This document shows, in pieces, positions 1 through 9,531 of a stretch of DNA of 60,671 nt. The notes under the pieces were generated by a model, which was not told where the DNA came from, ran no database searches, and was given only the letters and a program-made list of their open reading frames with translations. Where the stretch lies: contig NVRK02000038.1 in assembly GCA_002400845.2 (NCBI GenBank), forward strand, positions 1 through 60,671, read 5' to 3'. This DNA is from Hyphomicrobiales bacterium. GTDB lineage: Bacteria > Pseudomonadota > Alphaproteobacteria > Rhizobiales > Rhizobiaceae. Both the position numbers and the translations under genes were made by a program. Each line of letters begins with the position of its first letter. Positions within the stretch are counted from its first letter, which is position 1.

Positions 1-1
1 G

Positions 2-784
<783 letters not shown>

Positions 785-802
785 TCCACGGAATGATTCT
801 TT

Positions 803-826
803 CCTGTCTGCATGTTTGCAGGCAGG
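803..826 (+). terminator. Hairpin after ilvC
   Basis: CCTGTCTGC (803-811) pairs with GCAGGCAGG (818-826) through one G-U pair around a 6-base loop. It lies 19 bases after the ilvC stop. No T run follows, so it may be a decayed terminator or an RNA 3'-end stabiliser. Confidence 0.5.
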
Positions 827-903
827 GGGATTGCAAACAACGCATTAGTGGACAAAGCGAAGAACTAAGCTTTTCAAGCTAAGCTCCACGTCATCCTTTT
901 TTT

Positions 904-931
904 GTCCGTCCTTGTTTCACTGTGGGCGGAC
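904..931 (+). terminator. Hairpin after the second ilvC tail copy
   Basis: GTCCGTCC (904-911) pairs with GGGCGGAC (924-931) with one wobble and a 12-base loop. It sits in the same place relative to tail copy 2 as the hairpin at 803-826 does to the real gene end. A T run precedes it rather than follows it. Confidence 0.4.
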
Positions 932-1003
932 GGGGGATCGCTAATATTGCATTGGTAGTCAAAGCTAAGAACTAAGCTTTTACAGCTAAGTTTTAAGAAT
1001 CGG

Positions 1004-1042
1004 AAAGGCCGCAGAGAATTGAATATTCTGCGGCCTTTTTTT
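1004..1042 (+). terminator. Rho-independent terminator
   Basis: AAAGGCCGCAGA (1004-1015) pairs perfectly with TCTGCGGCCTTT (1027-1038) and runs into seven T. This is the strongest terminator after ilvC and its tail copies. It could also serve the minus-strand gene that ends at 1069. Confidence 0.9.
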
Positions 1043-1068
1043 ATGAACTAAATTAGTACACCAATTGT

Positions 1069-1416
1069 TTAGTGATATTTGTAGCTGTGGTGATTGCCAT
1101 GAATTCTGTGGCGCGCTACGTGGCAAACATTTTCCCAATAGCCATGAATTTTTTTATTATGGCAGTGGTAATGCGTGTGTTTTGTTGGTTGGTAGTGCGG
1201 TTTATAATGAGGTCTGTAATGGCGGTTGTAATGACGCTTGTAATGACGTTTGAAATGTCTTTTCTTGCGATATCCACCGTGCGAATGTGAGCCAACTTGA
1301 ATGATCTCAGGTTGTTGAGATTCGATTACTGATAAGCGCATAGCAGCAGATGCTGGTGCGATAGCTGAAAGGCCAATGGCCACTGCTACTGCAAAAATTG
1401 CGATATTCTTTTTCAT
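1069..1416 (-). CDS. Small exported His/Tyr/Arg-rich protein
   Basis: A 115-residue protein of unknown function. Residues 1-24 form a signal peptide (K-K, a hydrophobic core, then APASA before A). The mature part has a tract at about residues 50-80 made of variations on K/R-R-H-Y or K/R-P-H-Y, then a His-rich end with two Cys (HYHCHNKK and NVCHVARH). Such a tract could bind metal ions or polyanions such as cell-wall or DNA phosphate, but this is inference. Some rhizobial exported proteins with a similar His-rich, paired-Cys end are known. No family is assigned. An AGGAAG ribosome site lies just upstream of the ATG. Confidence 0.75.
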   Translation of the reverse strand: MKKNIAIFAVAVAIGLSAIAPASAAMRLSVIESQQPEIIQVGSHSHGGYRKKRHFKRHYKRHYNRHYRPHYKPHYQPTKHTHYHCHNKKIHGYWENVCHVARHRIHGNHHSYKYH

Positions 1417-1534
1417 GTTACTTCCTCCATATTGACATAATTGCCTAAAACCTTTTCAATTCTTAAATCAATTGGTTTTGTATCTTAGGTTTAGTAATAT
1501 GGGACATTGTTGTATGTGCATTTGGTCACAATCT

Positions 1535-1570
1535 AGATTATCGACCAGATTATCGACCAGATTATCGATT
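1535..1570. repeat. 12-bp tandem repeat, three units
   Basis: AGATTATCGACC occurs at 1535-1546 and 1547-1558, followed by AGATTATCGATT at 1559-1570. It sits in the 321-base divergent region between the His-rich protein gene and the antiporter gene. Nothing else was recognised in that region. The repeat could be an iterated regulator site or simple slippage. Confidence 0.6.
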
Positions 1571-1737
1571 AGAAAAGTAATGGTAATTCACATTAGTGTT
1601 GCGTTTTTAGGCGCGTCAAAAAGACGTTGGGAAAAATAGCGCGATAGAGAACTTCGTTTGCTAATTGTTTGTTGCTCTTTTAAATTGGACTTGTAAATCA
1701 CTCGATTTGATTCTGCTTAAAGTTGAAAGATCTTCTA

Positions 1738-3018
1738 ATGCTCACTATTTTTGAAATTGCAGCTTTGCTGTTAGCGTTTTCTGCATTCTTTGGTTGGTTC
1801 AACCATGTTGTCATTAAGTTGCCTCATACAATAGGCCTTTTGGTCATGGCGCTTGGCGCGTCACTCTTATTGCTTGTCATTGATAATTTCTTCCCTGAGC
1901 TTGGTGTAACTTCGACCATGCAATCTATCATTGGTCAGATTGATTTTTATGCGACAGTGATGGAGGGCATGCTTGCATTTTTATTATTTGCTGGCGCTTT
2001 GCATGTGGATTATGAATTTTTAAAAGATCAAAAGTGGGCTATTGGTGTGTTGGCGACCGTTGGCGTGTTGATTTCTACCACTATAATCGGATTTGGCTTT
2101 TGGTATCTCTCGGGCTTATTTGGCATTCAAATTCCGCTAATGTGGGCTTTGGTTTTTGGTGCATTAATATCACCAACAGATCCAGTCGCGGTTTTATCAC
2201 TGCTAAAGTCAGTCAATGTTCCACATTCTTTAGAAGCTAAAATTGCTGGCGAATCCTTGTTTAACGATGGCGTTGGTGTTGTTGTATTTACGATATTATT
2301 GACGATTGCTGGAGGCTCTGCTGTGGCAGGGCACGGTGGTGGTGAAGACGTTATTGATGCTTATAAAATTGCTGAATTGTTTTTTGTGGAAGCAGGCGGC
2401 GGCATCGTTCTTGGTCTTATTACTGGTTGGATTGCGTACAGAGCCATGGCAGCAATAGATCAATATACATTGGAAATTTTAATTACACTTGGTGTTGTTG
2501 CCGCCACTTATGCAATTGCAATACGGTTGCATATTTCTGGCCCAATTGCTGTTGTTGTTACTGGGCTTTTAGTGGGCAACCGCGGTGCACGTATTGGTAT
2601 GAGTGATGTAACGCGTAAGCACTTATTTGGATTTTGGGAATTGATAGATGAGATTTTAAATTCAGTTTTATTCTTACTTATTGGCTTGGAAATCATAATC
2701 CTTACTCTCGATCCTTCTATGGGATGGTTGGCACTCGCTTGTATTCCACTCGCTCTATTGGGCCGTGTGATGGCAGTGTCTGTGCCAATATTGTCGCTTT
2801 CAAAGCTGCTTGTATTTACCAAAGGTACAATACCAGTATTAACGTGGGGAGGGCTTCGAGGAGGCATTTCAGTTGCGCTGGCGCTGTCATTACCAGACAA
2901 TGATTATAAGCCTATGATACTGGCCGCTACTTATGCTGTTGTGCTATTTTCTGTCATCATCCAAGGCATGACGGTTAAAGCGGTAATATCTCGTTCGGTT
3001 GATCCATCGTTGTTGTAG
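1738..3018 (+). CDS. Na+(K+)/H+ antiporter, NhaP/CPA1 family
   Basis: A 426-residue inner-membrane cation/proton antiporter with about 12 hydrophobic segments from end to end. Family hallmarks are the ALISPTDPVAVLSLLK segment, the conserved GESLFNDGVGVVVF segment (Asp implicated in ion exchange), and a late TWGGLRGGISVALALSLP motif. The ATG at 1738 gives MLTIFEIAALLL, the usual start of this family. An in-frame TTG at 1723 is possible but has no better ribosome site. It stands alone between two intergenic regions. Ion specificity cannot be read from the sequence. Confidence 0.92.
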   Translation: MLTIFEIAALLLAFSAFFGWFNHVVIKLPHTIGLLVMALGASLLLLVIDNFFPELGVTSTMQSIIGQIDFYATVMEGMLAFLLFAGALHVDYEFLKDQKWAIGVLATVGVLISTTIIGFGFWYLSGLFGIQIPLMWALVFGALISPTDPVAVLSLLKSVNVPHSLEAKIAGESLFNDGVGVVVFTILLTIAGGSAVAGHGGGEDVIDAYKIAELFFVEAGGGIVLGLITGWIAYRAMAAIDQYTLEILITLGVVAATYAIAIRLHISGPIAVVVTGLLVGNRGARIGMSDVTRKHLFGFWELIDEILNSVLFLLIGLEIIILTLDPSMGWLALACIPLALLGRVMAVSVPILSLSKLLVFTKGTIPVLTWGGLRGGISVALALSLPDNDYKPMILAATYAVVLFSVIIQGMTVKAVISRSVDPSLL

Positions 3019-3064
3019 TCGATATTTTAACAAGTAATTGATGGATAATTCTTCGTTAAAATTA

Positions 3065-3089
3065 AATGGGGAATATACCCATTCTTTAC
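3065..3089 (+). terminator. Weak hairpin after the antiporter gene
   Basis: AATGGG (3065-3070) pairs with CCCATT (3078-3083), followed by CTTTACT. It lies 46 bases past the stop codon. The stem is short, so this call is tentative. Confidence 0.35.
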
Positions 3090-3160
3090 TATAAGTAATG
3101 TTTGTCTCAATCTTAGACAGAATTTAACTTTGTAGTCAGCTTGTTTCGCTAGAACTGTAA

Positions 3161-3258
3161 TCGACCGGGACCCCTACCCACACATCCTGGTCGGTCGCAA
3201 GCGCAGATGGCTGTTTAACCCACATCCTAGTGCTTGCGACTTTGTGGGGGCTTTATTT
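3161..3258 (+). ncRNA. Candidate small RNA with two hairpins
   Basis: Within the 394-base gap after the antiporter gene lie two adjacent stem-loops. The first is CGACCGGGA (3162-3170) with TCCTGGTCG (3185-3193), one G-U pair and a C-rich loop. The second is GTCGCAAGCGC (3194-3204) with GTGCTTGCGAC (3230-3240). Both carry the near-identical stretch ACCCACA(CA)TCCT, which resembles an anti-Shine-Dalgarno sequence. A T-rich tail (CTTTATTT) follows at 3251. No open reading frame covers it. The strand is assigned from the C-rich motifs and T tail. Alphaproteobacterial regulatory RNAs with anti-SD motifs in hairpin loops are known. I could not match this one to a named family. Confidence 0.45.
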
Positions 3259-3412
3259 GAAAGTCTTTGCATCAGGTTATTTATATGGGTGACAAGAATA
3301 TTGTTACCGATTGGCCTCAGTGTTTATTTTCCTAACAATTTCACTTGATAATTTTTAAAATCTGTTGAAGATAATCGCTTATTGCGTTGTGTTTGTCTGA
3401 GGGATTTATTGC

Positions 3413-4060
3413 ATGAAATTATGGTACGCTAAGGCTTCTCCGTTTGTTAGAAAAGTTTTGATTGTCGCCCATGAAAGAGAACTAATTGACAAAATTGAAT
3501 TGCTAAATGCAGCAGCAAATGTTGTAGACCCTGACAAGGGAGTGATTACCACCAATCCTACCGGAAAAATTCCAGCATTGGTTTTAGAAGATGGCGCAGA
3601 TGCCAGAGTTGCCACCGATACAAGTGAAACAGTGCTGTTTGACAGCCGTGTTATTTGCGATTATCTCGACAGCATTCACGATGGCAAAAGGCTAACGCCG
3701 CGTTCGGGTTCAAAACGATATGAGATCATGACGCTTGAAGCTTTAGGCGATGCAATCATGGATGCGGCAGTTGGCAATCGGTACGAGACATTTTTACGTC
3801 CTGAAGACAAACGCTGGGATAAATGGAGCGAGGGGCAGATGCTAAAAGTTACCAACGGGCTAGACAGAATAGAAGCAAATTGGCTCAAAACATTAGGCCG
3901 TGTTCCAAATATGGGCTCTATTTCTGTGGCCTGTGCATTGGGTTATCTCGACTTTAGATATTCAGAATTGAACTGGAGGAAAGGTCGCAAAGGACTGGCA
4001 CGTTGGTTTAAAAGGTTTGAGCAACGCGGCTCTTATATTGCAACGAGACATGATTCTTAA
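3413..4060 (+). CDS. Glutathione S-transferase family protein
   Basis: A 215-residue cytosolic protein with the GST layout: an N-terminal thioredoxin fold (residues 1-80) and an all-helical C-terminal domain. The N-terminus MKLWYAKASPFVRKV matches the YibF-like class, with Ser9 in the catalytic position. NPTGKIPALV carries the cis-Pro loop and DSRVICDYLD the gamma-glutamyl-binding region. The substrate is unknown; roles in peroxide or xenobiotic detoxification are typical. The gene is monocistronic, with an AGGGA ribosome site before the ATG. Confidence 0.9.
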   Translation: MKLWYAKASPFVRKVLIVAHERELIDKIELLNAAANVVDPDKGVITTNPTGKIPALVLEDGADARVATDTSETVLFDSRVICDYLDSIHDGKRLTPRSGSKRYEIMTLEALGDAIMDAAVGNRYETFLRPEDKRWDKWSEGQMLKVTNGLDRIEANWLKTLGRVPNMGSISVACALGYLDFRYSELNWRKGRKGLARWFKRFEQRGSYIATRHDS

Positions 4061-4293
4061 GCTGGTATTCTAAAACCGTGTTCTGTCGTTTTCTTCTTAA
4101 AATACTGTTATTTTTGCTATTTCTGCGACAAAACTGACCAAAATCTCTGCTTTTTACCTCATTATCGCTCAAATTTGACTCTGCGAGGCATATGTACTTA
4201 CTTGGGCACGAATTTCATGGGGTGCAGGACTTAATACCATCTTGGTATGTCTGTTGTTGCTCTAAAAGATAGTGAATTAGGAGCGTATTTAAT

Positions 4294-5301
4294 ATGCACA
4301 AGTTAGTGTTAAGTTTAATTGGTTCAGCTGCAGCTGCAATGTTGATGACATCAACAGCGCGCGCTGAATGTGGTGATGTAAACATGGCAGAGTTCAATTG
4401 GGCCTCTGGTGAGTTGTTGGCTAATGTCGATAAATTTATTCTAGAAAAAGGCTATGGCTGTAATGTTGAGCTAACCGTTGGTGGCACAACCCAAATTTTT
4501 ACATCTATGAATGAAAAAGGACGTCCAGAAATTGCTGGTGAACTTTGGGTTAATTCTGTTCGTGTGTTGCTTGATAAAGGCATTGCTGAAGGCCGTATGC
4601 ATTCATTACAAGATGGTCCAATTACAGGTCTGGGTGAAGGCTGGTGGGTAACGCCTAAATTTAGAAAAGAACACCCAGAACTTGATACTGTTGAAAAACT
4701 AATCGAGCATCCAGAACTATTTCCTTATGCAGAAGATAAATCAAAAGGTGCCTTTATTGGGTGTCCTGCTGGATGGGGTTGCCAATTGGTCAATGTTAAT
4801 TTGTTCCGTGCATTTGATATGGAAGCAAAAGGTTGGACATTGGTTGATCCAGGTTCGGGTGCGGGTCTTGATGGCTCATTGTCAAAAGCTGCAGAACGTG
4901 GCGAAAATTGGTTTGGTTATTACTGGAACCCAACGGCTTTAATCGGTAAATACGATATGCAATTGCTTCCGTTTGAAACTGAATTTGCAGGCAAGGACAA
5001 TTGGGATAATTGTATTGCTAAAGCTGAGCAAGACTGTGCAGATCCTAAAAAGACAGCATGGACTAAATCAGAAGTTCATACGGTTGTTACCGATGGTTTT
5101 AAGAAAAAAAGCAGCGTAGCAGCTGAATATTTGTCTAAGCGTGTTTATCCAGGTGCTGTTATGAATGGCATGTTGGTTTATATGGCTGATGAACAGGCCA
5201 GCGGTGAAGATGCAGCGATTGAGTTTTTAGAAAAACACAAAGACTTATGGAAAACATGGGTTCCTGCAGATGTTGCTACAAAAGTAGAAGCAGCCCTTTA
5301 A
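4294..5301 (+). CDS. proX: Glycine betaine/proline-type ABC transporter, substrate-binding protein
   Basis: A 335-residue periplasmic protein with a signal peptide cleaved after STARA (about residue 24) and an OpuAC-type ligand-binding domain. Trp-rich segments such as GEGWWVTP and WFGYYWNPTAL would form the aromatic cage used to hold quaternary amines. Paired Cys occur at GCPAGWGC and in the C-terminal lobe. It is the first gene of a binding protein-permease-ATPase operon. The exact ligand (betaine, proline betaine or choline) cannot be told. Confidence 0.9.
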   Translation: MHKLVLSLIGSAAAAMLMTSTARAECGDVNMAEFNWASGELLANVDKFILEKGYGCNVELTVGGTTQIFTSMNEKGRPEIAGELWVNSVRVLLDKGIAEGRMHSLQDGPITGLGEGWWVTPKFRKEHPELDTVEKLIEHPELFPYAEDKSKGAFIGCPAGWGCQLVNVNLFRAFDMEAKGWTLVDPGSGAGLDGSLSKAAERGENWFGYYWNPTALIGKYDMQLLPFETEFAGKDNWDNCIAKAEQDCADPKKTAWTKSEVHTVVTDGFKKKSSVAAEYLSKRVYPGAVMNGMLVYMADEQASGEDAAIEFLEKHKDLWKTWVPADVATKVEAAL

Positions 5302-5317
5302 TTAGAAAATAAAAAAT

Positions 5318-5348
5318 TAAGCCCGGTAGTTTTTAACTGCCGGGCTTA
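5318..5348 (+). terminator. Hairpin between binding-protein and permease genes
   Basis: TAAGCCCGGTAG (5318-5329) pairs with CTGCCGGGCTTA (5337-5348) with one wobble and a 7-base loop. No long T run follows. It probably stabilises the binding-protein message or partly terminates, lowering permease output. Confidence 0.7.
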
Positions 5349-5363
5349 GTTGTATGAGGTGAT

Positions 5364-6287
5364 ATGATGGCTTCCGACAGTTTAATTGACTGGGATAAAC
5401 ATAACTGGATAGCGCCGCCTGTAATGGGTAGAGGCGAATTGCGAGATATTAAAAAAGGAATTGACGGTAGCTTTAGATCTTTCACTCGTGAATATGGCGA
5501 AGGTATTGAGGATTTTTTCGAGCCTCTTTTAGAGTTTTTAGTTTTCTTTGAAAAATTACTTATTGCGACACCTTGGCCTATTATTTTTATTATTTTTGGC
5601 GGCCTTACATGGCTTGGCTCGCGTAGTTGGAAAATGGTAGTTGGCACAATTCTAGCTTTTTCAATTATCGGCTGGCTAGATATGTGGAAAGACACGATGG
5701 CAACCATCTCAATGGTGTCTGTGTGTACATTGCTGTGCATTGTACTTGGTATTCCTGTTGGGATTTGGATGTCACGTAGTGACAGGGTGCAGTCGTTTAT
5801 TCTTCCTGTATTAGATTTTATGCAAACCCTTCCATCGTTTGTTTATCTAATACCAGTGGTTATGTTGTTTGGGATTGGCAAGATTGCTGGGCTTTTTGCC
5901 ATTGTCATCTATGCCATTCCCCCAATCATTCGGTTAACAAACCTTGGTCTTAGATTGGTTGATAAAGAAGTGTTGGAAGCCGCTGATGCATTTGGTGCAG
6001 GTAAGTGGCAACGGTTAATGGGGGTTCAATTTCCATTGGCCTTGCCTAATGTTTTTGCTGGCGTAAACCAAACCATAATGATGTCACTTGCAATGGTTGT
6101 TGTTGCAGCACTGATTAATGTTAGAGGCTTAGGAGTTGAGGTGTTGCGAGCTGTGCAAAATCAGTACTTAACATTAGGCCTGATGAATGGTTTGGCAATC
6201 GTGGCGATTGCAATCATATTTGACCGCGTATCGCAAGCCTATGGCAAACGTCTACAAAAACACAGAACAGGCGGACACAATGGCTAA
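5364..6287 (+). CDS. proW: Glycine betaine/proline-type ABC transporter, permease
   Basis: A 307-residue inner-membrane permease. After a long N-terminal extension there are about six or seven membrane segments, and the BPD_transp_1 domain runs from about residue 110. The ATPase-docking EAA loop is visible as EAADAFGAGKWQRLMGVQFPLALP. The start ATGATG follows a GAGGTGAT ribosome site. It overlaps the downstream ATPase gene by 8 bases (ATGGCTAA), indicating translational coupling. Confidence 0.93.
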   Translation: MMASDSLIDWDKHNWIAPPVMGRGELRDIKKGIDGSFRSFTREYGEGIEDFFEPLLEFLVFFEKLLIATPWPIIFIIFGGLTWLGSRSWKMVVGTILAFSIIGWLDMWKDTMATISMVSVCTLLCIVLGIPVGIWMSRSDRVQSFILPVLDFMQTLPSFVYLIPVVMLFGIGKIAGLFAIVIYAIPPIIRLTNLGLRLVDKEVLEAADAFGAGKWQRLMGVQFPLALPNVFAGVNQTIMMSLAMVVVAALINVRGLGVEVLRAVQNQYLTLGLMNGLAIVAIAIIFDRVSQAYGKRLQKHRTGGHNG

Positions 6288-7335
6288 AAAGCAAGACGTT
6301 AAAATATCGATCAAAAATCTATATAAGATTTTTGGGCCAAAAGCTGATCTCTATATGGATGCTGTGAAAGCGGGCTTGAGTAAATCTGATTTACTTGAAA
6401 AGCATCACCATGTGCTGGGCTTAGACAATGTTAGTCTTGATATTCCTGCACGTGGTATTCAGGTGATTATGGGTTTGTCTGGCTCTGGTAAGTCCACTCT
6501 CATTCGCCATATTAATCGTCTTATTGAACCAACATCTGGTGAGATGATTGTTGATGGTGAAAATGTTCTATCGATGGACGCGAAAACATTGCGCGACTTT
6601 CGTCGATTTAAAGCATCAATGGTGTTTCAAAAGTTCGCTCTATTACCACATAAAAATGTTGCGCAAAACGTAGCTTATGGTTTGAACATACAAGGTGTTA
6701 AAGAAGACGATGCTAAGAAACGTTCGTTGAAATGGATTGATCGTGTGGGCTTGTCGGGTTTTGAAAAACGCTATCCCTCAGAACTTTCTGGCGGCATGCA
6801 ACAGCGAGTTGGTTTGGCACGCGCGCTTGCGACTGATGCCGATATCTTGCTGATGGATGAGGCATTTTCTGCTCTTGATCCGTTGATTAGAACCGACATG
6901 CAAAACATTTTACTAGATTTGCAAACAGAACTTCATAAAACGATTGTGTTCATTACGCATGATTTAGATGAGGCTTTGCACATTGGCGATAATATTGCGA
7001 TATTGCGCGATGGTGCAATTATTCAAAAAGGCACGGCCCCAGAAATTATACTAAAGCCATCTGACGATTATGTTGCTGACTTTATTAAAGATGTTAATCG
7101 AGCACGTGTCTTGAAAGTAAGAGCAGTCACGACAAAAAAGAAAATCACTAATGGCCCCAAAATTGAAGCATCTCAAACTATAGAAAACGCATTGCAGATT
7201 TTAGCTAAATCAAAATTCAATTCAGCAATTGTTACTGAGGGTGGTGAAATAATAGGTTCGGTTTCGTTGGAAAAAATGATAACGACCATTGCACGGCCAA
7301 AAGCAAATGAAGATGCGCATGGTGCTTATAGTTAA
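6280..7335 (+). CDS. proV: Glycine betaine/proline-type ABC transporter, ATP-binding protein
   Basis: A 351-residue ATPase. It has the Walker A GLSGSGKST, the signature LSGGMQQRVGLARAL, Walker B ILLMDEAFSALDP and switch His in FITHDLDEA. The N-terminal extension before the core (YKIFGPK through the HHHVLGL region) is typical of ProV/OpuAA. A shortened CBS-like region is at the C-terminus (about 285-335) and in relatives senses ionic strength or c-di-AMP. The ATG at 6280 overlaps the permease stop. The frame stays open upstream, but that part lies inside the permease gene. Confidence 0.93.
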   Translation: MAKKQDVKISIKNLYKIFGPKADLYMDAVKAGLSKSDLLEKHHHVLGLDNVSLDIPARGIQVIMGLSGSGKSTLIRHINRLIEPTSGEMIVDGENVLSMDAKTLRDFRRFKASMVFQKFALLPHKNVAQNVAYGLNIQGVKEDDAKKRSLKWIDRVGLSGFEKRYPSELSGGMQQRVGLARALATDADILLMDEAFSALDPLIRTDMQNILLDLQTELHKTIVFITHDLDEALHIGDNIAILRDGAIIQKGTAPEIILKPSDDYVADFIKDVNRARVLKVRAVTTKKKITNGPKIEASQTIENALQILAKSKFNSAIVTEGGEIIGSVSLEKMITTIARPKANEDAHGAYS

Positions 7336-7402
7336 GGTTTGCGTTGCTTGTCGCAAAATGCAATATGGCATTGCTTGCACAAATTATTTACAAAGAGACA
7401 AA

Positions 7403-7861
7403 ATGTTTGATTTAATTCGCACTACCGAAGGTACTATAACCAAAGCCGAGTTTGGAAAAGGTGTTGCCTTTGTTTCATTTTTGACTATTTGCCTTGCCGC
7501 TATATTTTTTCTACTAAAATATGTGAATTCACAGATGGTATGGATGACCACTGCAGTCGCTCCCTTTTTAGGAGTGATAGGCGCATTTGTTGGTTTTTCA
7601 ATTTTGTATTTTTGGACCTGTCTGTTTATGAAGCGTTTGCGCGCAACTAAACATCCTCAGTGGTATGTGTATATTTGGCTGGCTTTGGTTTTGTTAATTC
7701 CAGCATTGCAATTGGTGCTGTATGAAATTGTATCTTTGGCACTGCCAGATGCAGGGCTATTGGCAATATCATCACCAATAGCACTGGTATTGAAAGTTTT
7801 GTTTTTAGGGACGTTTTTAGGGCTTATATTCTTAGGCTTCTCAAACAATAAGAGTGAGTAA
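7403..7861 (+). CDS. Small integral membrane protein, DUF805-like
   Basis: A 152-residue protein with four predicted membrane segments (about residues 22-40, 48-70, 86-105 and 123-145). The N-terminus (L-I-R-T-T-E-G with A-E-F) and the MKRLRATKHPQWY stretch before segment 3 resemble DUF805 proteins. The match is by eye and weak. The ATG at 7403 follows an AAAGAGA ribosome site. It follows the ATPase gene by 67 bases and converges on the MscS gene. Its function is unknown. Confidence 0.6.
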   Translation: MFDLIRTTEGTITKAEFGKGVAFVSFLTICLAAIFFLLKYVNSQMVWMTTAVAPFLGVIGAFVGFSILYFWTCLFMKRLRATKHPQWYVYIWLALVLLIPALQLVLYEIVSLALPDAGLLAISSPIALVLKVLFLGTFLGLIFLGFSNNKSE

Positions 7862-7878
7862 GTGCGTATTTGAGGCTC

Positions 7879-9234
7879 TTACTTTCGGCCTTTACTCGTT
7901 TCAAGAGCACCTTTTTTCTTAATGCTCATTACCGAATTTTCCCCAATAATACGCACTTCACGTTGAGGGAAGGGAATAGAAATATTATTGTCTTTTAGGG
8001 TGCGCCAAATAATCATAAGCACATCTGATGAGATTTTATTTTTTCCATCATCGATGCCTTTAATCCAAAATTCGACACCAAAATTAACGCCGCTTTCGCC
8101 AAATCCACGCAGCTCGCAATCTGGTACTTCTGGCTTGGACAAAACAGATTTGTGCTTTGATATAGCAGCACAAATTAGGTCTGGAATTTTTTCAATATCG
8201 GTATCGTATGAAACACTAAAATTAACTTCGTAACGCTGGCGTGGATCATCTCTTGTCCAGTTAACAAATGTGTCGGTAATGAATTTTTCATTTGGAACCA
8301 TAATCTCTTTACCGTCAAAAGTTTCCAATGTGGCAGAGCGCATGTTTAACTCTTTTAATATGCCTGCCTTACCACTGCTCATTTCAATGTAGTCACCTAC
8401 GGTTAAGGTGCGTTCTATTAGCAAGATTATTCCTGAGATAAAGTTAGATGCGATTTGTTGAAGGCCAAAACCAATGCCTACACCAATTGCACCACCTAAA
8501 ACTGCAAGGGCTGTTAGGTCTAAGCCGAGTACTTGCATTAGTAAAATAAAGATCGTGGAAAAAATTACGATTTGAAACAGCTTTGCTAATAGTTCTTGTG
8601 TTGGTCTATCTAGGGCATCTTGTTTTCGAATTGCCTTTTGTCCAGATTTATTTGAGGCCGAGCCAAGCCAGAAGAAGAACGCACCAGCAATTGCGGCTTT
8701 AATTAAAAAGTATGCAGATATGCGAATGTTACCTGCTTGCAGTGATGCATTGTCGAGTAACTGAATGGTCGTATCTAGGTAATTAAAGACGCTTAATGTA
8801 GCGATGGGTATGCCGACGTAAATCAATGCGGTGCGAAGCATTGGGTTTGGTATAAAACGATTGATCGCTTTATACAGCAGGTAGATTATTGAAACGCCGC
8901 GCGCGATTAAGACTAGCCAATTAGCGCCAACAGCGTTCAAAACAATTGCTGCACCAATACCCAACAATATGTAGCAAAGTGCAGGAAATAAAAGGTCGGA
9001 GGCCGCAAAAATATAATTTTTTATTTTGTAGAAACGTACATCTTCTTTTGGCGCAACAGAAAACCAATCTACTTTTTTCTTTAATGTACGCGCTGCAAAA
9101 TGTGCGATGAGTAAAGCTAAGATGATTGCGCCTATTTGAGCGTAAAATTGGGGGCTGGATAGCCACCCGATTAACTTGTCTAAGATCGATATGGCGGATG
9201 CCTTTAGGCTATCTATATCTAACAACTGTTCCAT
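7879..9234 (-). CDS. Mechanosensitive ion channel, MscS family
   Basis: A 451-residue membrane channel that would release solutes on hypo-osmotic shock. Four or five N-terminal membrane segments precede the MscS core. That core holds the pore helix ALAVLGGAIGVGIGFGLQQI, the beta domain with TLTVGDYIE and MVPNEKFI, and the C-terminal alpha/beta vestibule ending PFPQREVRI. The ATG at 9234 has a GGGGAT ribosome site; an in-frame TTG lies 12 bases upstream. The location next to the betaine uptake operon makes sense for osmotic balance. Confidence 0.93.
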   Translation of the reverse strand: MEQLLDIDSLKASAISILDKLIGWLSSPQFYAQIGAIILALLIAHFAARTLKKKVDWFSVAPKEDVRFYKIKNYIFAASDLLFPALCYILLGIGAAIVLNAVGANWLVLIARGVSIIYLLYKAINRFIPNPMLRTALIYVGIPIATLSVFNYLDTTIQLLDNASLQAGNIRISAYFLIKAAIAGAFFFWLGSASNKSGQKAIRKQDALDRPTQELLAKLFQIVIFSTIFILLMQVLGLDLTALAVLGGAIGVGIGFGLQQIASNFISGIILLIERTLTVGDYIEMSSGKAGILKELNMRSATLETFDGKEIMVPNEKFITDTFVNWTRDDPRQRYEVNFSVSYDTDIEKIPDLICAAISKHKSVLSKPEVPDCELRGFGESGVNFGVEFWIKGIDDGKNKISSDVLMIIWRTLKDNNISIPFPQREVRIIGENSVMSIKKKGALETSKGRK

Positions 9235-9531
9235 TTGGATCCCCAATTTATAATAAGAATTCTAATGGAAATTAGTTTAGATAAATGCGGACTAATCGCA
9301 AGATTTATAAAGAATTATCTATATCACAATGTGTATAAGTATTTAGCTGAGATTGGCTAGTAGGCAGTTGCGCGGTAGCGCGCGCACGTTAGTTTTCTAT
9401 TCTCACATTGCTCAAATGGTGCTTGCAGCATGCTCTTTTTATTGTCAGTCATTTCGTTTTTGATTGGTGTCATTTATAGCTATTTTGTGATTCAATTAAT
9501 CTTATAAAGTTTCCCTATAGAAAGTCTCGTT
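9235..9531. other. Divergent intergenic region without a recognised gene
   Basis: This 297-base stretch between the MscS gene and the oxidoreductase gene must hold both promoters. I see no RNA gene, terminator or clear operator in it. Confidence 0.5.

Noticed and set aside
1535-1570. Short tandem repeat considered as a CRISPR array
   Set aside because: Units are 12 bp and directly adjacent, with no spacers and no cas genes.
6187-6279. 31-residue N-terminal extension of the betaine ATPase
   Set aside because: It lies inside the permease gene in another frame; ATG 6280 overlapping the permease stop matches the family start.
7289-7402. 38-residue extension of the small membrane protein
   Set aside because: It overlaps the end of proV in another frame; ATG 7403 has its own ribosome site.
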